A model generated the notes under the pieces. That model was not told the origin of the DNA. It worked only from the letters and a program-made list of their open reading frames with translations, and ran no database searches. From NCBI GenBank assembly GCA_036490715.1, contig DASXDL010000048.1, positions 212,361 to 276,360 on the forward strand: a stretch of DNA of 64,000 bases, in the 5' to 3' direction. A program made the position numbers and the translations under genes. Below, piece after piece: positions 1 through 9,000 of the stretch; the stretch's first letter is position 1, and each line of letters opens with the position of its first letter. Source of the DNA: FEN-1191 sp036490715. Its GTDB lineage: Bacteria > Pseudomonadota > Gammaproteobacteria > Steroidobacterales > Steroidobacteraceae.

Positions 1-1883
1 AAGCGCTGCGTGCGTGTGCCGGTAGCGGTCTCCGAGCGGCGAAGCAGCTTGCTGGCGTCCACCGCAGGCAACGCCTCGCCGAGCAGAAAACCCTGCGCCT
101 CATGGCAATCGTGCTCCTGCAGGAACATCAGCTGCGAGATATTCTCGACGCCCTCGGCAGTCACATCGATGCGCAGTGAGCGCGACATGGCAATGATAGC
201 CGCCGCGATCGCCCGGTCATCGCTGCACTCATTCAGGCTGCTGACGAACGAGCGATCGATCTTGAGACGATTGACCGCGAAGCGTCGAAGGCGTGCCAGG
301 CTCGAATAGCCGGTGCCGAAGTCGTCGATCGCCAGCGCCACGCCCAGTCCCTTGAGCTGATTGATGGCGCGCTCGGCCCAGGCCTCATCGTTCATGAGCA
401 GCGTCTCGGTGATCTCCAGCTCGAGCTTGGCGGCCTCCAAACCACTGTCGCGCAAAATCGCAGCGACCTGGGCGGGAAACTCGCTGCGAGCGAACTGTTG
501 CGCCGAGACGTTGACCGAGATGCGTACCGCCGGGAAGCCCTCGTCGTGCCAGGCCTTGCCCTGGGCGCAGGCATTGCGCAGCACCCACTCGCCAATCGGC
601 AGGATCAGACCGGTCTCCTCGGCCACGGCGATGAACTCCGACGGCGGCACCACGCCCAGCTGCTCGTTGCTCCAGCGCAGCAGCGCCTCCATGCCGGAGA
701 TGTGGCCGGTGCGGATGTCAAACAGCGGCTGGAAATACAGCGTGAACTCGTTGCGCATCAAGGCTCCGCGCAGTTTGTCCTCGATGGTGAATCGCTGCAG
801 CGCGGTGGCGTTCATCGCGGCGTCGAAGAACGAATACGTGCCGGGGCTCTTGCGTTTGGAGAAGTACATGGCCAGATCGGCGTTGCGCAGCAGCGTCTCG
901 GCGTCGGCGCCGTCGTTGGGAAAGACCGCGATCCCGACACTGGGTGTCACCACCAGCGAGTTTTGCGCCAGCTGCATCGGTTCGCGCAGCGCCGCGATGA
1001 TGCGCTCGGCGATCGAGCCGGCGTCCGCAGGTTTGCGAATATTGGGCAGCAACACCATGAATTCGTCGCCGCCCAGACGGGCCAGATCGCCGGGCCGGGA
1101 AATACCGCTCGACTCCAGGTTCCAGGAGTCGCCGTAACGCAGGCAGGTACGCAGACGCTGGGCAACCAGGCGCAACAACTCGTCGCCGACCGCGTGGCCC
1201 AAGGTATCGTTGACGCGCTTGAAGTTGTCCAGATCCAGGTACAGCACCGCTAGCGTGCGCTCGTGCTGCCGCGCCGCCTCGACCGCGCCGAGCAGCCGGC
1301 TGCGCGACTGCTCGCGATTGGGCAGTCCGGTGAGCGCGTCGAAGTACGCCAGCCGCACCACCGTACGCTCAGCGCGCCACTTACTTGCCAGCGCGATGGT
1401 CATCTGCCGAATCTCATGCGGATGAAACGGCTTCTGCAGATACGACAGCTTCTCCTCCGGCGGCACGATGCCACCGATATCGCTGGGATCGATATCGGAA
1501 TAGGCGGTGCAGATCACGATCTCGATTGCCGGGTCCAGCTCGCGGATACGCGACGCCGCCCACACGCCGTCGGGGCCGGGCGGCATGCGCATGTCCAGGA
1601 ACGCCACCGCAAACGGTTGCTCCTGCGCCAGCGCGTCGCGCACCGCGTGCACCGCCTCCTCGGCGCCGTTGCAGAACACCGGATCGAAGGTCGCGGCCCG
1701 CGAGCCTTCCGCTGGCGCCGCACGCTCGGCGCCCTTGCGGAACAGCCGCGCGCGCAGATTGTGAAATGCGGCCAGATCGCGCTGTACCTCGGCCTCAAGC
1801 AGGATCTGCCGATAGGCATCGCGCACGTCGGCCTCGTCATCTACCACCAGGACCCGAATAGGCGTTCGACTTTGGTTGGACAT
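1..1883 (-). CDS. Response regulator with GGDEF and EAL domains (C-terminus off the left edge)
   Basis: Translating the minus strand from an ATG at 1883 gives 627 codons with no stop before the window edge, so the C-terminus is missing. A receiver domain (about residues 8-150) opens with VLVVDDE and has the phospho-acceptor context FLDMRMPP near residue 95 and a conserved lysine in LQKPF. A diguanylate cyclase domain follows with an intact RLGGDEF motif near residue 271. Then comes a phosphodiesterase domain with MEALLRW near residue 398, DDFGTGYSSL and AEGVEN. It should make and/or degrade cyclic di-GMP under control of phosphorylation. It starts 8 bases after the kinase gene at 1892-3751, with a GAGGT ribosome site overlapping that gene's stop, so the two form a sensor-output pair. 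Whether cyclase or hydrolase activity dominates cannot be read from sequence. Confidence 0.93.
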   Translation of the reverse strand, partial: MSNQSRTPIRVLVVDDEADVRDAYRQILLEAEVQRDLAAFHNLRARLFRKGAERAAPAEGSRAATFDPVFCNGAEEAVHAVRDALAQEQPFAVAFLDMRMPPGPDGVWAASRIRELDPAIEIVICTAYSDIDPSDIGGIVPPEEKLSYLQKPFHPHEIRQMTIALASKWRAERTVVRLAYFDALTGLPNREQSRSRLLGAVEAARQHERTLAVLYLDLDNFKRVNDTLGHAVGDELLRLVAQRLRTCLRYGDSWNLESSGISRPGDLARLGGDEFMVLLPNIRKPADAGSIAERIIAALREPMQLAQNSLVVTPSVGIAVFPNDGADAETLLRNADLAMYFSKRKSPGTYSFFDAAMNATALQRFTIEDKLRGALMRNEFTLYFQPLFDIRTGHISGMEALLRWSNEQLGVVPPSEFIAVAEETGLILPIGEWVLRNACAQGKAWHDEGFPAVRISVNVSAQQFARSEFPAQVAAILRDSGLEAAKLELEITETLLMNDEAWAERAINQLKGLGVALAIDDFGTGYSSLARLRRFAVNRLKIDRSFVSSLNECSDDRAIAAAIIAMSRSLRIDVTAEGVENISQLMFLQEHDCHEAQGFLLGEALPAVDASKLLRRSETATGTRTQR

Positions 1884-1891
1884 CACAGACC

Positions 1892-3751
1892 TCATGCGGC
1901 CTTGCTGTGGCTTTCGGGCCGGCGCGCGGCCAGCGGCACGCTCAGATGCAGCGCCGCGCCCCGGCCGGCGCCTTCGCTGCTGGCCCAGATGCGTCCGCCC
2001 AGGGCGCGCAGAACGTTGGCACACCAATGCAGGCCGATGCCGAAATTGGTGTTGCGCGATTTGGTCGAGAAACCCTTTTCGAACAGGCGTTCGAGATTCT
2101 CCGGAGCGATGCCACCGCCATCGTCCTGGCAGCACAGCACCAGCTGCTGCGAGTCCTCGGCCTGATGAATCTGGGCGGATATACGCAGGGTACCGCGCTC
2201 CTTGCCGGCATCGCGCACCGCATCGGCAGCATTGATAATCAGGTTCTGCAGCACCAGTCGCAGCACCGTGCGCGCCAGTTGCAGCACGCCGAGCCGCGCC
2301 AGCGAGTCGTCGAGCTCAATCTGCAGCCGTTGGCGGCAGGCGTCCGGGACGATCTCCAGTGCCTGGCCAATCAGTTCCGGTAGCCGCACCGGCTCGATCA
2401 CGTGCTCATTGCGAGTCGACGTCAGCTGCTCGGCCAGAGCGCTCTGCACCACACCGGCCTGGCGCGTGAGCAGTGCGACGTCGGCCTGTGCCACATCGAT
2501 CACGGTGGCAAATTCGCGGCACGCCATCAGCACGAACTGCTGCAGATCTGAGCGGCGCGCGGCATCGGCATTGCCATTTTCCAGTTCGGCGCAGGCCTGT
2601 TCTGCGTCCGCGGTTGGCGCTTGGCGCAAGCGCTGCGCGAGCCCCGCCAGGCGCACGCCGACCGGCGTAATCGCGTTGCCGATGTTGTGCAGCACGCCGC
2701 GCGCCAACTCGGCAAAGCCCGCCTGGAACGACTGATCAACGACCTGGCGACGCGAATCGGCCAAGCGTTCGACCATTCGATCGAATTCGCGCGCCAGGCG
2801 CGCGAACTCATCATCGCCCTTGAGATCCAGGCGCCCCTGCAGGTCATCGTCAATACTGACGGCGTGCCGGGTCACCTGCGCCAGCGGTTGCAGCACCACC
2901 CGGTTGAGCACCCCCACCAGCACCACCAGCACGACCACCGCGGCGGCCAGCAGGCACAGAGTCGCATAGACGATCGCGGCGTGGCCGCGCCGGGTGATGA
3001 GCCTGGGCAGATCAACCCGCAGCCCGGCGAGTGTCGTGCCGTAAACATCCGCCACCGGCCGCAGCACCTGGGCAGTCTGCGCGGTCTCGGTTACCTCGCC
3101 GGGTTGCAGACCCGCCGTCGCCGTCGCCGGCACCATGACCAGCGCGGCCTGCGCTTGGCTGCCGATGCGCCGGATCTCGCGCCCGCTCAGCAGCCGGCCG
3201 AGCAGCACCATGCCACGCTGCGGTCCACCGCCATTGCCATCGAGCACCGGTGCGCCAGCGATCATCATGATGCCGCGGTTGGTGCGGATGAAGCCGCGCA
3301 CGATCTGGCCGTCGCTCAGGTGCGCACGCCATGGGAAATCCGCGGGCAGCGCACCGCGCCCGACGAAGTCGATGTCCAGCGGTTGGTCGGAGTTCAGATC
3401 CAGCGTCTTCGCCATCACGAACCGGCCGGCCGCATCGATCAGCACGATGGCATTGACCTGCAGCTGCTTGAGGCCGACGTCGGTGGCATTGGCGCGCACG
3501 TAGGCCGGATCGCGCTCAATGATGTAACGCCAGGTGTCCTCCCAGTTGCCCCAGTCCGCCGCCGACAGCGCCAGACGATCGAGCGCCTGATCGAACGCGT
3601 AGCTGATGCGGCGCATGGCGGTCTGGGCTTCGTCATGCTCCAGCTCAGCGAAGCTGGGCATGACCACCTGCTGCTCGACCAGAATCTGAGACGCGCCCAG
3701 TACCAGCAGCGAGGCCGCAACCAGCACGATCACCTTGGGGCGTATCGTCAT
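1892..3751 (-). CDS. Membrane sensor histidine kinase, CHASE4-like sensor plus HAMP
   Basis: This 619-residue protein has an N-terminal membrane segment (about residues 8-26) and a periplasmic region whose start (MRRISYAFDQAL, then SAADWGNWEDTW) looks like a CHASE4 sensor. A second membrane segment at about 255-285 leads into HAMP. The phospho-acceptor region reads GVLHNIGNAITPV, the short H-box of kinases whose histidine is followed by N-x-G-N. The ATPase domain has NLIINAADAV, CCQDDGGGI and FGIGLHWCANVL. Its probable partner is the adjacent GGDEF/EAL response regulator, 8 bases downstream. The ligand is unknown; CHASE4 domains sense extracellular signals that are mostly uncharacterised. Confidence 0.9.
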   Translation of the reverse strand: MTIRPKVIVLVAASLLVLGASQILVEQQVVMPSFAELEHDEAQTAMRRISYAFDQALDRLALSAADWGNWEDTWRYIIERDPAYVRANATDVGLKQLQVNAIVLIDAAGRFVMAKTLDLNSDQPLDIDFVGRGALPADFPWRAHLSDGQIVRGFIRTNRGIMMIAGAPVLDGNGGGPQRGMVLLGRLLSGREIRRIGSQAQAALVMVPATATAGLQPGEVTETAQTAQVLRPVADVYGTTLAGLRVDLPRLITRRGHAAIVYATLCLLAAAVVVLVVLVGVLNRVVLQPLAQVTRHAVSIDDDLQGRLDLKGDDEFARLAREFDRMVERLADSRRQVVDQSFQAGFAELARGVLHNIGNAITPVGVRLAGLAQRLRQAPTADAEQACAELENGNADAARRSDLQQFVLMACREFATVIDVAQADVALLTRQAGVVQSALAEQLTSTRNEHVIEPVRLPELIGQALEIVPDACRQRLQIELDDSLARLGVLQLARTVLRLVLQNLIINAADAVRDAGKERGTLRISAQIHQAEDSQQLVLCCQDDGGGIAPENLERLFEKGFSTKSRNTNFGIGLHWCANVLRALGGRIWASSEGAGRGAALHLSVPLAARRPESHSKAA

Positions 3752-3875
3752 GAATTCAGGCTAAATTATTGTGCGCCGAGCGGCGCTTACCGGAATCTCA
3801 ATTTCGGCGCCAGCGCAGCGGCGGCGCTACACCGGAAGGTGACGGCGGTCACACTCTGCGGCCGGTGTGCGCCGG

Positions 3876-6020
3876 TCAGCGCACGGTGAACTGAACTCGA
3901 TCGAGCCGCTGGCCGGATTCATCTTCCAGTGTCAGCTCGTAGCGGCCCGGCCGCGGCTCCCACAGCTGTTGCGGCAGCACCCCATCCAGCGGCGTGTCAT
4001 TGAGTTTGAGCTGCAACGAGGAACGCGCACCCTGCAGCGCGATCAGAACGCGCTGGCGTGCATCAGGGATATCCGGGTCCAGTGCAATCACCATTCCATC
4101 CACCGGCGAGACGATCGTCGGCCGCTCGCTGGCGGGCACCGCGGCGACCACGCCGCGAAACTGCGTTCCATTGATGAACCACTCACGCCGTTCCGGTTCC
4201 ACGCTCGGCTCGAAGCGCGTGCTACGGCCTGACACGTCGGGCGGGACGGCCGGTGGCGCGGCTGCACCGCCGGCCTGCAACCGCAGCATCAGCTCCTGCC
4301 ATACCGGCGCGGCTCCGGTGACGCCGCTGACGTCGCGCATCGAGTCGCCTTCGAAATTGCCGACCCAGACAGCGACCGTGTACGAGCCGGAGTAACCGAT
4401 ACACCAGTTGTCGCGCATATCCTCGCTGGTTCCGGTTTTGACCGCGCTCCAGAACGGCGTCTTGAGATGGTTGTCGAGCCCGAAGGTCACGGTGCGCGCG
4501 CCTGGATCGGACAAGATGTCGCTGACGATGTAGCTGGCGGCAGCGGACATCAGCCGCTGCCGCACGGCTGGCTCAGCGCCGGGCTGCAGGCGCAGCGGCG
4601 AGCTCACCCCGCCGTTGGCCAACGCGCGATAGGCCTGCGCCTGTTGCCACAGCGTGACCTCGCCCGAGCCGAGCGCCAATGAGTAGCCGTAGTACTGTGC
4701 ATCCGCGCGGATGCCGCCATACCCGAGCGCCCGCAGCCGCGCAGCAAACGCATCCACTCCCACCAGCATCAAGGTACGCACCGCCGGAACGTTGAGCGAG
4801 CCGGCCAGCGCGGTGCGTACGCTGACCAGGCCCTTGAAGTCGTGGTCGTAGTCCTGCGGCAGATACACCCCGGCCGCGGTGTCCACGCTCAAGGGGGCGT
4901 CGGCCAGCAGCGATGCGGCCGTCAGATAGCGCTGCTCCAGTGCCTGCTCGTACAGAAACGGCTTGAGCGAAGAGCCGGCCTGGCGCGCGGCCTGCACGCC
5001 GTCGACCTGGGCGGCCCGTGACAAGGAACCCGCCGAGCCGACATAGGCCAGCACCTCGCCGCTGGCGTTGTCTACCACCAACACCGCGCCGTCGCGCACG
5101 TTGCGGTTCGCCAGCGCGCTCAGATGACTTGTGAGCACCGCGCGCGCCTGGCGCTGCATATCTGCGTCCAGGCTGACGACCTGGCGCTCGCCCGGCGTGT
5201 GCAGCAGATGCTGGGCAAGTTGCGGTGCCAGATGCGGCCACGGGCCGTCACGGCCAGCGGCCGTAGCGGCCAGCATCGCCTGCACCGTGCGATGAATTTC
5301 ATCGCAGCTCACCGGCAGCGCCAGCACGCTTGCGCGTGCGCAGGCGCGCGAACCGACCAGCGCGCCGGATGCAGCGGGCTGGGGCAGCAGCGCTGCCAGG
5401 ACCAGGCTTTCCGAGGTCGACAGTCCCGATGGTGACTTGCCGGCCAATCGAGCCGAGGCGGCACCGATGCCCTGCAGCTCGCCGCGGTAGGGAAGCAGAT
5501 TCAGATACGCCTCCAGGATCTGATCCTTGCCCCAATGGCGCTCCAGACTGACTGCCGTTCGCCCCTGCTCGAGTTTGCCGATCCAGGCGCTCAGGCCCGA
5601 GCGCTCGTGACGTTGCAACAGCAGCGACGCCAGCTGCATCGAGATGGTGCTGGCACCACGGCGCTGGTGGCGCCAGAGCTCATCGCGCAATGCGCCGATG
5701 ACGGCGCGCCAGTCGATGCCGTGATGCCGGTAAAAGCGCCGATCTTCACTATCGACGATCGCGGTAACCACGGCCGGCGAGATGTCCGCCAGTCTCGCCC
5801 AGGGCAGGCGCCGGACATCGAACCGCACGCGCACTGAATCGATGATTTCGCCGTGGCGATCGAGCAGCCAGGCGTCGGAGGGTACGAACTGCGCCTGCAC
5901 CTGCGCGTATGACGGGACCGCGGCCGGCCACGACAGATAGATCCACCCGCCGAGCGCGGCGATCAATCCGGCGCTGAGCGCGCCGCCGAGCACGCAGCGC
6001 AACTGTTGCACGCGCCTCAT
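3876..6020 (-). CDS. pbpC: Penicillin-binding protein 1C
   Basis: This 714-residue bifunctional peptidoglycan synthase is anchored by one N-terminal membrane segment. The GT51 glycosyltransferase domain carries the catalytic glutamate in VDSEDRRFYRHHGIDW. The transpeptidase domain has the SxxK serine in AGSSLKPFLYE, an SLN triad and KTGTSEDMRDNW. A C-terminal beta-rich extension (about residues 625-714) matches the domain found at the end of PBP1C proteins. The start overlaps the end of the alpha-2-macroglobulin gene by 4 bases (ATGA). This is the gene pairing known from E. coli, in which PBP1C is thought to repair peptidoglycan after attacking proteases are trapped. All catalytic motifs look intact. 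Confidence 0.96.
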   Translation of the reverse strand: MRRVQQLRCVLGGALSAGLIAALGGWIYLSWPAAVPSYAQVQAQFVPSDAWLLDRHGEIIDSVRVRFDVRRLPWARLADISPAVVTAIVDSEDRRFYRHHGIDWRAVIGALRDELWRHQRRGASTISMQLASLLLQRHERSGLSAWIGKLEQGRTAVSLERHWGKDQILEAYLNLLPYRGELQGIGAASARLAGKSPSGLSTSESLVLAALLPQPAASGALVGSRACARASVLALPVSCDEIHRTVQAMLAATAAGRDGPWPHLAPQLAQHLLHTPGERQVVSLDADMQRQARAVLTSHLSALANRNVRDGAVLVVDNASGEVLAYVGSAGSLSRAAQVDGVQAARQAGSSLKPFLYEQALEQRYLTAASLLADAPLSVDTAAGVYLPQDYDHDFKGLVSVRTALAGSLNVPAVRTLMLVGVDAFAARLRALGYGGIRADAQYYGYSLALGSGEVTLWQQAQAYRALANGGVSSPLRLQPGAEPAVRQRLMSAAASYIVSDILSDPGARTVTFGLDNHLKTPFWSAVKTGTSEDMRDNWCIGYSGSYTVAVWVGNFEGDSMRDVSGVTGAAPVWQELMLRLQAGGAAAPPAVPPDVSGRSTRFEPSVEPERREWFINGTQFRGVVAAVPASERPTIVSPVDGMVIALDPDIPDARQRVLIALQGARSSLQLKLNDTPLDGVLPQQLWEPRPGRYELTLEDESGQRLDRVQFTVR

Positions 6021-9000
6021 GGGCTCGCCCCGGCAGCGTCGATGCTCAACGGCGCGTTGGGCAACTCAGCGAACATTTCCGGGGCGTACATGGCCTCCAC
6101 GCGGGTGGGCGGCAGCAGGAAAGTGCCGGGGTTATTCACCCGCAGCGTGTATTCGATGTGCCAGTGCCCCTTGGGCACCAGACGGTAGTAAGCGCGAAAT
6201 CCTTCGAAGCGGTGCTCCTCGAATGCGAGCCAAGCCCAGCCGGCGCTGCGCTGCCCGTACTGCAGCAGCTCCGATTGCCCGCCGAGCCCACTGCCCAGGA
6301 TCAGCGCGCCGGCCGGGATCGGATCGTCCACCACCACCCAGCTCATGTCGGACTGCGCTTCCAGATCCAACTGCACGCGCAGCACATCACCGCGCGTCCA
6401 GTGCCCGGGCCGCTGCTGCTCGAGCGGCAGCACCTGGCGTTCGATCCGGAAGCCTGTGGACAGCGGCTGCTCAAGCGGCAGTGCAGCGGTGGCGCGCACC
6501 ATGGCCCAGGGAGCGCCGCTGCCGCGGTGGACAAGCTGCAGCTTCTGCACGCCGGATTGCCACGACAGCGCGATCGGTGACTCACTGGTCGCGGGCCAGT
6601 GCAGCTGCTTCTGCTGCTCGCCGTAGACCAGCATCGTGTCGCCGCTGACCGGCACCGATTCGAAGGCGGCGGAGAATTTCTCCATCGCCAGCATGCCCCA
6701 GGCATTGGCGACCGTGGTGTTCCAGTGGCCGAATTGCTGCCGTCCCAGCGCCCCACGTACCAGACGTGGTACATCAGCCTTCCAGTCGGCGCGTTTGAGA
6801 ACGCTGAGCAGCATTCGGTTGGCGTTCGAATCCGCCGAGATCATCAGCCACCAGAGCGCATCCTGGCGCTCGGTCGAGAACCCCATGGTCGTTCCCTGAA
6901 AATTCAGGCGGGCGCGCAGCAAGCGCAACGCCAATTCGATGTTGGCCTCGGCAGAGGCAATCCCGGGCACCCGCTCGAGAATGTCGATCCAGTCCAGCAC
7001 CGCCGAGGTCGGCAACAGTTGCGGCTGCAGATCCAGACTGTCCAGCATGTCGGCGCGGGCGGCGCCATAGCGCGCCAGCGCGGCGATCGCCTGCAGCTTA
7101 CGCACCGACAGATCCGCGGTCGGCAACGCCGAATTGCGTTGCAACCGGCCCTCGGCGAAGCGCGTCAGCGCCTGCAGCAAGCGCGAGCGGTCGGCGTCCT
7201 GCAACGGCCAGTCGGCCTCATTGGCAATCGACAGAATATAGGCGCTCAGGCTGTCATCGCCCTGCAGCCGATCGCTCGGGAAGTAGCGCAACAGTCCATC
7301 ATCGTCCATGTACGCCGGTAGCCGTTGCATCAACGCATCCCACTGCAGGCGCGAGCGCAAAGCGATCGCGCGCGAGGCCAGCTGCTCCAGGCAGATGTAG
7401 GGATAGCGGCTCATGTACTCGCGCACGCCGTCGAGGTTATCGGCCAGCGTCGACTGCAGTTTGACCTCGACCGCGCCGCGCCCCTCGAGCGCGCCATGCG
7501 GCCGCTGCAAAGCTAGCGAGATCGGAGTACTCAGTTGCGCAATCGTGGCCTGATAGGTGCGCACCGGATATACCGGCAGCAGCGTCTGCGTAAGTTTCAG
7601 CCGGTCATCCGCCGGCGATTGAGCCGAGTGCACCCGCACGTCCCAGTCGATGTGTGTCGGGCCTACAGGGGCGGTGACCGTCCATACCGCGTCGCGTGCG
7701 GCGCCGGCGGGAATCTGCAGCGATCGTGCTGGCAGCGCCGAGCCAAGGGCGTTGGCCTCCGTCTGCACCTGCGCCGTGATCGGCTGATCGGTGGTGTTGC
7801 GGACGGTGAATGTGGCATCGAAGCGATCGCCTTCGCGTATCGTGGGCGGCAGACCCGAAGTCAGGATCACATCCCGGGTGGTGCGAATGCTGGCGCTGCC
7901 GGTGCCAAACAGCGCCGCGCCGGATTGCGCGATCGCCACGATCCGAAACGAACTTAGCGAGTCATTCAGCGGTATCGACAGCGCGGCGTTGCCTTGCGCG
8001 TCCACTCGGACGCGCGCTTGCCAGCCAAGCAGGCTGTCGAACAACTCACGCGCCCGATCCACTTCCCGACCGCCGCCGCCGCCATGCGGAATCGCCTTGC
8101 GGCCGTAGTGGCGTTTGCCGACCACTTGCATCTGCGCCGTGGACGTCCAGACCTCCAGTCCGCGCTCACCCATCATGGCCGCCAGCAGATCCCAGCTCGG
8201 GTTGGGAGCAAGCTGCAGCAGCGCCTCGTCGACCGCCGCCACCGCCAACTCGCTACCGGCCGGCAGCGGCTGGCCGTCCGCACGTGCAACGTGAACGCTG
8301 ACGTTGACCTGATCGCGGACCTGGTAACTGGCGCGGTCGGTGCGCACCTGCACCTCGAGACGGTGCGGACGCCATCCGACCTTGATTTGCGCCGTGCCGA
8401 GCCGATACGCCGGCTTGGTCAGATCCACCAGCGCGCTGACATCCGGTTTGCGGCCGTTGCCGGCGCCATCGCCGTCCGCATGGGCTACCCGTCCTCGGAT
8501 CGCCAGCACCGACACGAACGCGTTGGGGGAATAGTCGGCGCTGATCGGAACCTCGACGATGGGCGCATTGCCCTGCAGCTGCGTGACGAAACCGCTCAGC
8601 ACGCCTTCGCGCTCCACGGTCACCAGTGCGGTGGCATTGCGAAACGGCATGCGCACCTGCAATCGGGCGGTATCACCGGGCTGGTACTCCTTCTTCTCCG
8701 GCAGCACGTCCATGCGATCGCCGGCGGTGCCGCCGAACCACCAATCCTGCGTGCCGATCGACCAAAGCGTCGTGGTGGCGCCGGCACTCGCGCCCTGCGC
8801 GTCGCGTGTTTCCGCGCGCACGATAATCTGCCCCGAGGCGCCGGGTGAGAGCTCGCACAGCAGCAGGCCGTGCGCGTCGGTCACGCCGTGGCAGCCAGGC
8901 TTCAGCCGCTGGGTGTCGCGCACGCTTTCGTACGAGTAGAAGCCTCCCATCAGGCGCTTTCGATAGGAATAGCGGCTCGACTGATACAGCGCGACGTTGA